NCBI RefSeq assembly: GCF_030160835.1
Contig: NZ_BSPC01000026.1
Location: 1 to 64,000, forward strand
DNA: 64,000 nt
Reading direction: 5' to 3'
Source: Labrys miyagiensis
GTDB lineage: Bacteria > Pseudomonadota > Alphaproteobacteria > Rhizobiales > Labraceae
In this document: positions 28,080 through 37,605 of the stretch, piece by piece
How the letters are laid out: each line of letters begins with the position of its first letter
How positions within the stretch are numbered: position 1 is the first letter of the stretch
Notes under the pieces: generated by a model
Seen by the model: only the letters and a program-made list of their open reading frames with translations
Told to the model about the DNA's origin: nothing
Databases searched by the model: none
Made by a program: the position numbers and the translations under genes

Positions 28080-30002
28080 ATGAGGATCGCTCGCTTTTTC
28101 GCCTATGTGCTGGCGATCGTTGCCGGCCTCTACCTCGTAGTCGCTGTCCTATACGCGATCCCGGTCGCCCTCGGAGCGTTTGACGACACGTTGGAGGTCA
28201 AATTCGACCGTCCTGATCCTGCAATTGTCGCCGATTACGACAACGGACTGACCCAGGCTCAGAAGGAGAGTTTCTATCACCTCTCGCAAGGCTCCGAGAT
28301 TTTGCCTTGGACCTTTCTGACCGCCGTTGACGTTGCCGATTCAGGTTCTACCAAGCCGTTCGTCGAGGATCTCGGGCGTTTTGGCCTGTTACCCGATCCC
28401 GCAAACAAAGACGGCTTGCCAGTAGGCCTCACCTTGTCCTCCAACAGTTTCACCTTCGGCATGGAATTTGCGGGGATCACCTGCGCGGCCTGCCATGTGG
28501 GCGAGTTGCGCCACAACGGCAAGACAGTTCGCGTCGACGGCGCGCCAAATATGTTCAACATGCAGTTGTTCTATTCTCAGGCAGTCGACGCGTTCACGGC
28601 CACGCTGAACGATCGAGGCAAGCTGTGGCGGGCGCTCAAGCGCCTTGGACGGCAGGATTACGAACGTTATGGCATTGCCGCACCTTTGGTGCGACCGGCA
28701 ACTCTGGTCTACTACGGTGTGAATGTTTTGATGCGCCGTGATGTTTTGGATGCGCGGAGGGAACTGATCGACGTCATCGGCATCGCCAAGGCGCAGCGGG
28801 ACCCGGAACATGCGACGTCCGGCTTCGGCCGGCTGGATGCGTTTGATGGCACGCGCAATTTCATCCTGACGCGGCTGCGCAAAGAAGATTCGCAGGGTGG
28901 CTTCAAGGTCAACACAGCGAACCTGGTCAAGCTCGACGCCGCCGTAAAATTCCCGCCGCTGTGGTCCCAAAAGGCGCAACCGCCTCAAGCGGTGGAGTAC
29001 TATCGCGACCAACCTGAGAAATTCCCGCAGGTTTGGGGCTTCAAGGACTATGATTGGGTCGAATGGACGATCGACACCAATACGGTGATGGAACGCAACG
29101 TCACGGAGACGCTCGGCGCGGGTGCCACCGTGATTCTCGATCCCGCGAAATCGAGTTCACTGTTCGAGAGTTCCATCCCCTTAAGCAATATGCACGAGCT
29201 GGAGTGGCTCGCCTATTACATCGATCCTCCGCGCTGGCCTGCGGCAGCCTTTGGCGCAGTCAAGCCCGACCTTTCGGCTTCTGGCGAGCAGATATTCAAG
29301 ACTCGTTGCGCCAGCTGCCATGAATATGGGAGTGATCAACGCACCTCAGCCGGCCTGATCAAGCTGCGCGGCATGCGACCGGAGGCAGTTGGGACGGATG
29401 CGACCGCGGCGCTGCGAATCTCCTGTCCAGTTCCCGATATCGGCGCTCTTGCGGTCGAGCCAAAATCTTATACAGCTGCAGACGCCGAGCTTCTCAAAGA
29501 CTGTGCTGGAGTGAAAGCTGGCGCGGCGTTCACTGGTAATTCCTTTGCCAGAACCGTGCAAACCGCAGTGGATGGCATCAAGCAAAAGGCCTATGCAACT
29601 GGCGGAATTGATGCGGCGCGGCAGCGGATGATGGAGGACCTCGCCCGGCGCGGCAGCGTTGCCTGGCGAGACACCCTGCTCGATACGCAATCACCCTACG
29701 GCCCCTATGCCGCGAGGCCCCTCTATGGAGCTTGGGCAGCGGCGCCCTATCTTCACAACGGATCGGTCCCGACATTGTACGACCTGTTGCTTCCGCCCGA
29801 TCAGCGGCCCAAAACGTTTGCGCTCGGCGCACGCAACTATGACCCGGTCAAGCTCGGCTTCGTCGTGACCAGATCCTGCGACAGGCAGGATTGTCTCGTC
29901 GACACCTCGCGCACCGGCGATGGCAATGGCGGGCATATCTGGGGCACGGACTTGACCGAGTCAGACCGCATGGCCCTGTTGGAATTCCTCAAGACCTATT
30001 GA
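28080..30002 (+). CDS. Di-haem c-type cytochrome, RoxA/MauG/CCP superfamily
   Basis: A 640-residue exported protein with an N-terminal membrane anchor or uncleaved signal (residues ~7-30). Two haem c sites are present: ITCAACH (Cys135-His139) and RCASCH (Cys410-His414). The family signature ARPLYGAWAAAPYLHNGSVP lies near residue 550, with His559. This layout is that of the RoxA-like branch of di-haem peroxidases/oxygenases; RoxA itself cleaves double bonds of polyisoprene. The protein should act on the periplasmic side. It follows the oleate-hydratase-like gene by 60 bases on the same strand and converges on a P450 gene 5 bases away. The substrate is unknown; an unsaturated lipid is an inference from context. 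Confidence 0.82.
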   Translation: MRIARFFAYVLAIVAGLYLVVAVLYAIPVALGAFDDTLEVKFDRPDPAIVADYDNGLTQAQKESFYHLSQGSEILPWTFLTAVDVADSGSTKPFVEDLGRFGLLPDPANKDGLPVGLTLSSNSFTFGMEFAGITCAACHVGELRHNGKTVRVDGAPNMFNMQLFYSQAVDAFTATLNDRGKLWRALKRLGRQDYERYGIAAPLVRPATLVYYGVNVLMRRDVLDARRELIDVIGIAKAQRDPEHATSGFGRLDAFDGTRNFILTRLRKEDSQGGFKVNTANLVKLDAAVKFPPLWSQKAQPPQAVEYYRDQPEKFPQVWGFKDYDWVEWTIDTNTVMERNVTETLGAGATVILDPAKSSSLFESSIPLSNMHELEWLAYYIDPPRWPAAAFGAVKPDLSASGEQIFKTRCASCHEYGSDQRTSAGLIKLRGMRPEAVGTDATAALRISCPVPDIGALAVEPKSYTAADAELLKDCAGVKAGAAFTGNSFARTVQTAVDGIKQKAYATGGIDAARQRMMEDLARRGSVAWRDTLLDTQSPYGPYAARPLYGAWAAAPYLHNGSVPTLYDLLLPPDQRPKTFALGARNYDPVKLGFVVTRSCDRQDCLVDTSRTGDGNGGHIWGTDLTESDRMALLEFLKTY

Positions 30003-30007
30003 GCGCC

Positions 30008-31336
30008 TCAGGAACCTGCCACGAGCTTGAACGAGTCCGGGAACGCGCCGTCATAGGCCGGTGGCCCCGCTGGGCGCAGATTCGCGCGCTTTAGCAGGGG
30101 CTTTATGATCTGTGGGATCTGAATCTGACTGATGTATCGACCGAAGCAGGCGTGCATGCCAGTAGCGAAGTGCAGATAATTGTTAGCCGGCCGATCGAGC
30201 CGGAACTCTTGCGGCGCCGCCACGACATGCGGGTCGAACATGGCAGACCAAGACAGCGCGAAAACCATCGTACCTTTGGGAATGAGCGTCTGATGGGGCT
30301 CGCCCGCAGCAAGAAGATAGTCTTCCTGGGTGACCCGAACGATCATGGGATTGATCGGGGCGAAACGGAGCGCCTCGAAGACCAGGCGCGCGAGCCCCTC
30401 GTCGTCATTGGCTTTGGCAGCGGAAACGGCGCTGGCGAGGGCATCGGGTTTGGAGAAAAGTATCGCTAGAGATTGCACGACGGCCTGGGATGTCGTCTCA
30501 ACCATGCCGATGAAGAGGCCCATCAAGGCGCGGTATATGCCTTCATCGTCGAGACCAGCGACCTCGCCCGCTGATTGCAGCTGCAACAGGCGGCCAAATA
30601 CATCGTCCTTAGCCACTGCGCCCGGTGCGCGGCGCTCTGCCAGAAGGGTGTTGAAACGCTCGCGCATCTCAGCACCGGCCGACACGGCAGGCGCGCGAAC
30701 TGCAGGATCGTCCAGAAGATTGATGAAGAACTCCCGGAAGCAGGCCCGAGCCCAAACCATCATTTGTGAGTCAACGGCGGCTGAAAACCCATAATATTCG
30801 TCCGCCAGCCGAACCGGGACCTTGCGGGTGAGGGTCTGGACGATGTCTACGGGCTCGCCCGTTTGAAACAGATTGCTGACAATCTCGTCAGCGACCGCCG
30901 CAACGATATTCTTCACGCGCAGCAGGTCTTCGCGCCGCACGACAAGATGCATGACAGAGACATCATGATCGTAACGAGGCGTAATATCCTGTGATAGAAC
31001 GAATGGGCCGATCACGCCCGTCATTCGCGGCAGATAACGGCTGACGGTAAAGATCGTCTCACGATGGAGAATCTCCTCGACATCGCGGAAGCGTGAGACC
31101 AGCGTGGCCATGGGGGTTCGAAATATTGGCCGGAAGTCGCGCAGCTCCTCAAAGAAGGGGAGCCCATCGCCTCGAATATGGCTCATGATGAACTGGAATT
31201 GCTTGACAGCGACTTCCTTGAGATCGCCGCCCTTTGCCGCGATCGCGTCGAACGCCTGCAGGATGGGACCGGCCGAATTTTGTGCGCTCACGTCATTTGC
31301 GGCGGTTATATTCAGGGAATTCTCGATTGTAGCCAT
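30008..31336 (-). CDS. Cytochrome P450
   Basis: A 442-residue soluble P450. The haem-thiolate site is FATGMHACFGRYIS with Cys397. The I-helix is LMGLFIGMVETTSQAV, keeping the Glu-Thr pair for O2 activation but with Met where Gly is usual. The K-helix E-x-x-R is in VFEALRFAP. No reductase or ferredoxin gene is nearby. I use ATG 31336 (MATIENSLNI), with GGGG about 8 bases ahead, rather than the upstream GTG at 31363. It ends tail-to-tail 5 bases from the di-haem cytochrome gene. Substrate unknown; co-localisation hints at lipid oxidation. Confidence 0.88.
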   Translation of the reverse strand: MATIENSLNITAANDVSAQNSAGPILQAFDAIAAKGGDLKEVAVKQFQFIMSHIRGDGLPFFEELRDFRPIFRTPMATLVSRFRDVEEILHRETIFTVSRYLPRMTGVIGPFVLSQDITPRYDHDVSVMHLVVRREDLLRVKNIVAAVADEIVSNLFQTGEPVDIVQTLTRKVPVRLADEYYGFSAAVDSQMMVWARACFREFFINLLDDPAVRAPAVSAGAEMRERFNTLLAERRAPGAVAKDDVFGRLLQLQSAGEVAGLDDEGIYRALMGLFIGMVETTSQAVVQSLAILFSKPDALASAVSAAKANDDEGLARLVFEALRFAPINPMIVRVTQEDYLLAAGEPHQTLIPKGTMVFALSWSAMFDPHVVAAPQEFRLDRPANNYLHFATGMHACFGRYISQIQIPQIIKPLLKRANLRPAGPPAYDGAFPDSFKLVAGS

Positions 31337-32137
31337 AGCAAGACCCCGATTGACTGCACACACAACGATACACCGTCACGGCATACTTTGGCAGAAATTT
31401 TCGGAGAAGCTCCAAACGCGTGGGAGTGGATTCAGGCGCCGGCAGGTTGCGGACGTTACCCGCCCGCGGTGGTCAGATGCTGCAAAGGTTTGACCGGGTT
31501 CGCCAATGACTGCAGAAATTGCTCTCCATTCGTGATATTCATAGTTTGAAGAGAGCAGAATATTGAAGGGGAGGGGGAGACCTTTTCGGGCCATCAACCG
31601 TCTGTTCACCGCGCCAAGATCTAACCGCCATCGGCACTTCAAGATACAGCCTTGGAAGTCTTATGTGGGATAACTGCGTGAAACTTCAGCGGAACATGGC
31701 AGTAAGAGGCCATAGGTGTGTTAGAATCACGGTCTCGTCACGCGATCGTCGTATCCTTTTAAAGGTCCATAATTAAAAGTCCGATTGCCGTTTCTCCAAG
31801 GAGGGTTTGCCGTTCAGTCTTGTGATAAAATTTCAAGCGACACTCTAGACGTTAATACTGAATAATAATGAATTATTACTTTGAGTGCACTGAGGTTTAT
31901 TAGTTAATAGTGATATTTCAGGTATCTTGATCGTGTTCGATTTTCTGGAGAAACGGATTTCTATCTTCGAGATCGTCGAGAGAGAGGCCTTGAAAGATGA
32001 GCACAATCGTTCTGACGACCTACACCATACGGCGATTTGTCATCCTTGCTATCGGCATTGCAGCACGGCCTCCTAGCGGCCGAGCTGCTTATGCTCGAGT
32101 GGAAGGTCAATGAAATGTGATGAGAGGGGACGGTTCG
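31337..32137. other. AT-rich intergenic between P450 and secreted protein
   Basis: An 800-base stretch that likely holds divergent promoters. The part 31840-31920 is very AT-rich (for example GAATAATAATGAATTATTAC). A 38-codon frame at 31997-32113 (MSTIVLTTYTIRRFVIL), with a hydrophobic start, is possible but unsupported otherwise. Confidence 0.4.
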
Positions 32138-32746
32138 ATGCTGAAAGCGATTGTTTCGGCTGTGTTATTCTTATGCGTGGCGTCGGTAGCCCATGCTCAG
32201 ACAGTAACGGATCCAAATGAAATTGCCTCGCGTCTCCGCTTTTGGGCGCAGGACGCTGGTGATCCGGTTTACTATGGGGAAGTCAAAAACGTCAACCGGC
32301 GGGGCATGCGGCCCGCGGGGCACTACCAGTGCTTGGCCCTGGCATTCATCAAATATGAGAATGGCGCATTTTCTTACGCTCACAAGATGTGGTCAAAGTC
32401 TCGGGATGGATCCTGCCATTATGACGACGTGACTTCGCGCAAGGTCGGCAATCATGGTACTTGTGTGCGAGATACGAACGCGGGTTTCGGTAACGCTGTC
32501 GGTACAGCACTGATGACCAAGGCTAATATCGATTACCAGCACAGCACTTTTAGAACGATCGATACGAAAACCCGCCGAGTTGGTGAGACGGCGGCATGCG
32601 TCCCCCCCAGGGGAGCGTCGGCAGGACTTTACTCCCTCAAGATTGAGGACGGCCGCTTGAAGGTTATGACAACCAGGCCTTTGGACTACGAGGTGAATAT
32701 CAATCCTCAGGATCCACAACACCCTCCGACTCAGCCAGTCTTCTAG
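32138..32746 (+). CDS. Secreted hypothetical protein, 202 aa
   Basis: Residues 1-20 are a signal peptide (MLKAIVSAVLFLCVASVAHA). The mature part has four or more Cys, which may form disulfides, and no motif I recognise; it ends in a Pro/Gln-rich tail (NPQDPQHPPTQPVF). GTG and ATG codons lie 18-21 bases upstream in frame, but ATG 32138 has GAGGGG at the right distance and begins the signal peptide directly. It is moderately AT-rich relative to the core. Probably periplasmic or extracellular; function unknown. Confidence 0.65.
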   Translation: MLKAIVSAVLFLCVASVAHAQTVTDPNEIASRLRFWAQDAGDPVYYGEVKNVNRRGMRPAGHYQCLALAFIKYENGAFSYAHKMWSKSRDGSCHYDDVTSRKVGNHGTCVRDTNAGFGNAVGTALMTKANIDYQHSTFRTIDTKTRRVGETAACVPPRGASAGLYSLKIEDGRLKVMTTRPLDYEVNINPQDPQHPPTQPVF

Positions 32747-33112
32747 TCATGCCTGATAAGGGAACATGAGCTGTCTTGTATCTTTCGGCAGCGCAACAAG
32801 TCCTGGCGTCGGAATGGAGTTCTTATTGAAAGTGTTGCGCACGGACAGCGCTCTCTCCTTGCTGAGCCGTGCGTACACTGGCTGTTTGAATTCCAAAGGG
32901 GATCACGACGGTAAGGAGACAGTCACAATGGCCGTTGGCCGCGTTCTGGCATAATATTTCTTGTAATGTCGACAGAGTTGGATAAGCTCACGTAGTTCAT
33001 AGCTACAGTGTAAGCTGCGTCATTGCAAATGACGCTGATCGCATGGAAGGTTTATCAAGCTTTGTAATCACTAAAACGCGGATGTAGTACATTACACTAC
33101 ATAGGGACATCG
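32747..33112. other. Intergenic before the DJ-1 family gene
   Basis: No supported gene. It carries an inverted repeat at 33082-33102 that could be an operator for the gene at 33113. Confidence 0.4.
33082..33102. promoter_or_regulatory. Candidate operator: inverted repeat before the DJ-1 gene
   Basis: ATGTAGT and ACTACAT flank 7 bases, ending 10 bases before the start codon at 33113. Position and symmetry suit a dimeric repressor; the protein is unknown. Confidence 0.4.
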
Positions 33113-33760
33113 ATGCCAAAGCGGAAGAGAGAGATGATTGTGATGCCAGTTTACGATGGCGTCGATCTCCTGGACGTGACGGGTCCCTACGAAATGTTCC
33201 ACTGGGCGCAGTTGGACGTGCTCTTGGTCGCCGAACGGGCAGGGCCTGTCACCAGTAATAGTGGCTTGGCTCTGCACGTGGACAAGGCGTTCAGCGATGC
33301 TCCAACTGGCGATGTCCTCTGGACACCGGGTGGTGAACCCGCCGTCCTCAGTCGTTTGATGCGAGATCCCAGCCGCGCTTACCTCAACTTCCTGATCGCT
33401 CAAAGTAAGACCGCACGCTACATCGCTTCGGTATGTGAAGGGGCCCTTCTCCTCGCCGCGGCAGGGCTACTCGACGGGTACAAGGTGACAACGCATTGGG
33501 CGGTTATCCCATGCTTGCTTCAGCGATTTCCAAACGTAGTGGTTGCGGACGGTTACCCTCGCTTTCATCTCGATCGCAATCGTCTCACTGGTGGCGGTAT
33601 CTCATCGGGCCTTGATGAAGCGCTTGAGCTTATTCGACTGCTTAAGGGCGAAGAGGCGGCTCGCTTAGTGCAGCAAACGACCCAGTATTATCCTAAACCT
33701 CCTGTGCATAGTGAAATTCCAGCAACAGTAACTTGCCCTCTCGATGAGATAATTGCCTGA
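33113..33760 (+). CDS. DJ-1/PfpI family protein (isonitrile-hydratase-like)
   Basis: A 215-residue single-domain protein of the DJ-1/PfpI superfamily. The N-terminus MIVMPVYDGVDLLDVTGPYE has the Asp seen in isonitrile hydratase and GATase1-like regulators. The nucleophile elbow is ASVCEGALLLAAAGLL with Cys108, followed by the TTHW motif. GGGISSGLDEAL closes the family pattern. It lacks the AraC-type DNA-binding domain of the related regulators. Members hydrate isonitriles or remove glyoxal damage; which applies here is unknown. It is a single gene behind an inverted repeat. Confidence 0.85.
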   Translation: MPKRKREMIVMPVYDGVDLLDVTGPYEMFHWAQLDVLLVAERAGPVTSNSGLALHVDKAFSDAPTGDVLWTPGGEPAVLSRLMRDPSRAYLNFLIAQSKTARYIASVCEGALLLAAAGLLDGYKVTTHWAVIPCLLQRFPNVVVADGYPRFHLDRNRLTGGGISSGLDEALELIRLLKGEEAARLVQQTTQYYPKPPVHSEIPATVTCPLDEIIA

Positions 33761-33960
33761 TAAATACGAGAGGTGGATTAAGGCATTTTGCACACAAGGT
33801 AGGATGAACTTAAGGGTATAATAGTGGCACCATTCCTTTCGCATGCTCAATGCTAGCATCAATACGGACTACCGGTGGGCTGATCAGACCTTAGAGCGTG
33901 GTGGATGACTTTGCCTAGGGTGGATCGAATGTGACAAATTCTCCAAGGGAGCTAGTTCAA

Positions 33961-35580
33961 ATGGCAGCAACATTCACACGAAATAACGCTTGGGATAATG
34001 GCGGCACCCTTGAAGGTAATTCTGATCTTCTCTGGTACGCGATCGGTGTCGGCAAGATGATGCAGCGCAGCATCACTGACCCGAAGAGCTGGTGGTACTT
34101 CGGCGCGATTCATGGCGATGGCCCTGAGTGGGGTGGCATTACCGCCCCGCCGCAGGTGCCGCCGCTGCCTTCTCCCGACTTGAGGGGTTGGAGCCAATGC
34201 CAGCACGCAACTTGGTACTTCCCGCCCTGGCACCGCGGTTACCTCATCGCCCTGGAGAATCAAGTCCGCGAAGACATCATTTCGCTAGGCGGACCATCAA
34301 GTTGGGCATTGCCGTATTGGAACTATTTCGGACAGCAGAATCCCCCGGATCAGTTCAATATCCCGCCAGCGTTTTTGGAGCAGAACTTCCCGCAGGCGGC
34401 CCAACTGCCACCTAATGTGCCGCCAAACATACCGGGATCTCCGAATCCGCTGTTTGTAAATGCTCGTTACGGCCCGAACGGCGACGGCGTCATCTTTGTT
34501 CCGACACAGGCCGGCGTTAACGCTCACCCGCAGGATCCCAACTCGGATTTCGATTTCGGCGTCGTTACTGCGGATTGTCTGTCGGACACCGCCTATACCA
34601 ACTCCTTCGGCGGTGGCCAGACTGGATTTGAACATTTCGATTCCGCCACCGGAGACCTCGAGAATAATCCGCATAACCTGGTGCACTCCTATATTGGTGG
34701 TTTCCAGGGGAACGATCAGAATAATGAGCAGGGGCTGATGGGCGATCCGCTCATGGCCGGTCTCGACCCGGTTTTCTACTTGCATCACGCCAACATCGAT
34801 CGCCTCTGGGCGATCTGGAACGTTACCTTGAAGAAGGACAACCCAAACAGCGTTAACTGGCTTTTCGGCCCGACTACCAACGGGCAGCCGGATTTCCAAA
34901 TGCCCAAGGATGGCTCATGGTGGCGTTTCACACCGAGCGACGTTACCGACATCGGTAAACTCAACTATACTTATGAGGAGCTGAGCGCTCCGACGGGTGT
35001 GGTCACCGCGGCGCAAGCGTTCTCCGCGCGCCTGACGGCCCTGCGCAAGGCTCCCGCCGCTGGCGCAATCGGGGGAATCGAGAACGTGGAACCCGGAAAC
35101 AAAGTTGAACTGATGGGCGCCACGCAACGCTCAGTCGTGGTGAATGGGGCAGGCGCCCGCGCGCCTGTCAGGCTCGATACCGGGGTTCGCAACAAGGTGG
35201 TCGCGAGCCTGCAGGGCGCCTCGCAGGCCGCGCCTCCCGACCGGGTGCTCCTTCGGCTGGACAACGTGGTCGGTAAGATCGGCGGCGTTATCAGCGTTTA
35301 CATCAACATGCCGGAAGGCGGGAAGCCCGCTCAATTCCGGCATCTCAGCGCCGGCTCGATCGGACTGTTCGGCCTGCGCGAGGCCAGCGAACCAGCCGGG
35401 AAGCACGGGGGCAAGGGTATGAGCTTTACGCTCGACATCACCAAAGTGATCGATCAGTTGCACCTCGGCCAAGCGTTCGATCTCGACACACTGTATGTGA
35501 GTCTGGTGCCCTCCAGAGCCATCCCTGAAAGCACTCCGATTACGGTGGGGCGCATCAGCATTTACCGACAGGCCCACTAG
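33961..35580 (+). CDS. Tyrosinase / polyphenol-oxidase family protein
   Basis: A 539-residue type-3 copper enzyme oxidising phenols to quinones. The CuA ligands are His51 (YFGAIHGDG), His82 (QCQHATWYF) and His91 (PPWHRGYL). The CuB ligands are His238 and His242 (NPHNLVHSYIGG) and His276 in FYLHHANIDRLW. A Cys two residues before the second CuA His allows the Cys-His thioether known in fungal tyrosinases. The C-terminal ~200 residues form a beta-rich domain that resembles that of plant polyphenol oxidases. There is no signal peptide. I use ATG 33961, with AAGGGAG upstream; a GTG at 33931 is possible. A DUF2182 gene follows after 17 bases. Confidence 0.9.
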   Translation: MAATFTRNNAWDNGGTLEGNSDLLWYAIGVGKMMQRSITDPKSWWYFGAIHGDGPEWGGITAPPQVPPLPSPDLRGWSQCQHATWYFPPWHRGYLIALENQVREDIISLGGPSSWALPYWNYFGQQNPPDQFNIPPAFLEQNFPQAAQLPPNVPPNIPGSPNPLFVNARYGPNGDGVIFVPTQAGVNAHPQDPNSDFDFGVVTADCLSDTAYTNSFGGGQTGFEHFDSATGDLENNPHNLVHSYIGGFQGNDQNNEQGLMGDPLMAGLDPVFYLHHANIDRLWAIWNVTLKKDNPNSVNWLFGPTTNGQPDFQMPKDGSWWRFTPSDVTDIGKLNYTYEELSAPTGVVTAAQAFSARLTALRKAPAAGAIGGIENVEPGNKVELMGATQRSVVVNGAGARAPVRLDTGVRNKVVASLQGASQAAPPDRVLLRLDNVVGKIGGVISVYINMPEGGKPAQFRHLSAGSIGLFGLREASEPAGKHGGKGMSFTLDITKVIDQLHLGQAFDLDTLYVSLVPSRAIPESTPITVGRISIYRQAH

Positions 35581-35597
35581 GCGGATCAGGGGGAAGG

Positions 35598-36395
35598 ATG
35601 ATTGACATCGCCCGTGAAGTGGCACGTGTCCGTTATCCGGTAATGGCGCTCAGCGCACTCGCATGGAGCGCGCTGGCGGTCGGGCCGGGCATGCACGTTC
35701 AAGGTCTGGGCGTCTATTGTTCGGCAACCGGCAGCGGCGGCGCGACCATAGCTGCATCGCCTTCATTGCTGCTGGCGCTGAACCCGCCGTCGGCGCTCGC
35801 CGTGGGGTGGGCGCTGATGCTGGTTGCTATGATGTCTCCGCTGATAGTCCCGGAGATCCATCACATCCGTTTCACCAGTCTCAGATGCCGCCGAACGAGA
35901 TCGATCGCGCTTTTCGTGGCCGGCTACTCTGGCATATGGATGATATTTGGGGTGGCGCTGGCAAGCGCTACGTTTGCGTATCTGGCATTGGCACCTGAAT
36001 CATATATTCCGACGATTGTGGCTGGCCTGGTGGCATTCGTCTGGCAGGCATCTCCATTCAAGCAACGGTGCCTGAATAGGTGCCACGACAAGCCTCCTCT
36101 TCAAGTGTTCGGACTGAAGGCCGATCTCGACGCGTTTCGCTTTGGCTGGTCGCGCGGCGTCTGGTGTGTCGGATCGTGCGGCGGGCTGATGCTGTTCTCC
36201 GTGTCGCTGCCGGCAGGTCATTTGATGGCGATGGCCGCTGTAGCCATTCTGATCTTTTGCGAACGGCTAGAAGATCCCGAGCCGCCGAGATGGAAGATGC
36301 GTGGCTTGGGAAAGGCAGGGCGAATGATCGCCGCACGGCTTCGTATCCGTTGGCGGATGTTGCGACGCAAGCTCGATCTCCTTTTAGAACAGTAG
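35598..36395 (+). CDS. DUF2182 integral membrane protein
   Basis: A 265-residue membrane protein with about six helices. DUF2182 signatures are visible: the Met-rich helix WALMLVAMMSPLIVPEIHHI, the loop WQASPFKQRCLNRCH with a C-x3-C-H cluster, and WCVGSCGGLM with two more Cys. These residues could bind a soft metal such as copper. The gene begins 17 bases after the tyrosinase and is likely in the same operon. A role in supplying copper to the tyrosinase is my inference; the family is otherwise called a predicted metal-binding protein. Confidence 0.8.
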   Translation: MIDIAREVARVRYPVMALSALAWSALAVGPGMHVQGLGVYCSATGSGGATIAASPSLLLALNPPSALAVGWALMLVAMMSPLIVPEIHHIRFTSLRCRRTRSIALFVAGYSGIWMIFGVALASATFAYLALAPESYIPTIVAGLVAFVWQASPFKQRCLNRCHDKPPLQVFGLKADLDAFRFGWSRGVWCVGSCGGLMLFSVSLPAGHLMAMAAVAILIFCERLEDPEPPRWKMRGLGKAGRMIAARLRIRWRMLRRKLDLLLEQ

Positions 36396-36746
36396 CACGG
36401 ACTATCGGGAGATGCCCTCCGACCCGCGCGCCGGCACGGAGCATATAGGCGCCAGTTCATCGCCTCATGACGGTTGTCAAATGCGCGGTCCCCGCAATTG
36501 GCGAGCGCCCCGCATATTGCCGTTCCAGGACAGTGAATGCCCACGCATAAGGCTTCGGCAAAGCGGCGGTTTGCTCTGAAGCCGCCAAAGTCACGCCTGG
36601 CAATCCGGCGTTCGATGGTGACTTGGGCCCCTGGAGGCCCTGGGCTGAGTCTTCGGGCTCGCCCGTCTTGACGGATCTAATTTCCGTGGATCCGTCGGAA
36701 GGAATGATAGCAAAATAATCCTCTTTGGTGAACTCTTGAGTACCGC

Positions 36747-36850
36747 GAGAGCGTTTTGCCTTCAGAGCGAATTACCAAGAATCGCAAAATGCATTTGCTA
36801 CCAGCGAGTTAAGCTGGAACGCCGCTCCTGCCCGAATGCATTTTGCTCTC
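36747..36850 (+). repeat. Dispersed repeat family A, copy 2
   Basis: Starts GAGAGCGTTTTGCCTTCAGA, contains AAGAATCGCAAAATGC and ends GCATTTTGCTCTC. It matches 18381-18484 along its length. Confidence 0.7.
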
Positions 36851-37221
36851 GCGGCGAGGGAGAGGGGGACCTTGCCGATGCCGCCTGTTCGTGGCCTGCT
36901 CGACAGGGGTTTTCGCTGCCATCTCGATCGCCGGGAGCCGTCCGGTTCGTGCCCTCCTTGTCGACCGCGGGGGGAGGGTGCCGCCGATCCGGGGAGCGCG
37001 GCTTCTACCTTGCGCTGCTGTCCGCTACCGGGAAAACTGACCGGGCAGGGCGGCCGGTAACAGATCGCTCGCCGCGCCCCTCTCGGATCCGCATCAGAAC
37101 AGCCCTGCCTGTCGTCCTTTGCCAATCTGGTCAATCTGGGTTGCACGCAATAGAGGACGTTTATTCTCCCGGGCCAAACGGCGGACGGGATGGGTAGCGA
37201 GCGGTCTAGTCAGTCCGAGCG

Positions 37222-37302
37222 TCAGAATATGGCGACAAGGTATAGGGTGACCATAAGCCCTACTACGATCATCGAGCCAATAAAATCAGTCCATGGTCCC
37301 AT
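37222..37302 (-). CDS. Possible 26-aa membrane peptide
   Basis: The frame MGPWTDFIGSMIVVGLMVTL, then YLVAIF, is one membrane helix with a short polar start. GGAACAGGACG lies directly before the ATG on the minus strand. The size is below reliable calling, but sequence and binding site are as expected for a small membrane protein. Confidence 0.35.
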   Translation of the reverse strand: MGPWTDFIGSMIVVGLMVTLYLVAIF

Positions 37303-37605
37303 CGTCCTGTTCCCATTGCATAATGTTGGCTTATAGCGGTTCGGTGTTTCGCCAATGTTGCTTGTTTATTGCTGAAATGTCCCACCGCCTGTCGGATTTC
37401 ATGCGCCGACGTGGAGGGATGCGCGATGAGCGATCAGCGCCATGGCCGTACTGGGGCAGAGGAAGACGGACGCCGGGGAGAGGCACGGCGATTGGTTCGG
37501 TGGCCGACGCCACGCTGGGCGTGCTTGATCGCGGCAGGTTGCCACAGGGGAAATGCCGGGAAATGCCTTAAGGTTCGTGGCGATCGAGGCGGGACGGAGA
37601 AGGGA

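Larger units (their letters stand above)
36396..37605. other. Long intergenic region
   Basis: No convincing long gene. It contains dispersed repeat family A copy 2 (36747-36850) and one possible tiny membrane peptide on the minus strand (37222-37302). Several longer frames exist on both strands, but they overlap each other, have no binding sites and look like chance. Confidence 0.4.

Noticed and set aside
33082..33102. BlaI/CopY-type operator
   Set aside because: The half-sites are in the opposite order (TGTAGT..ACTACA rather than TACA..TGTA), so the family assignment is not supported.
36736..37197. A 153-codon + strand frame in the long intergenic region
   Set aside because: It begins inside dispersed repeat A, has no binding site, and overlaps equally long frames on the other strand.
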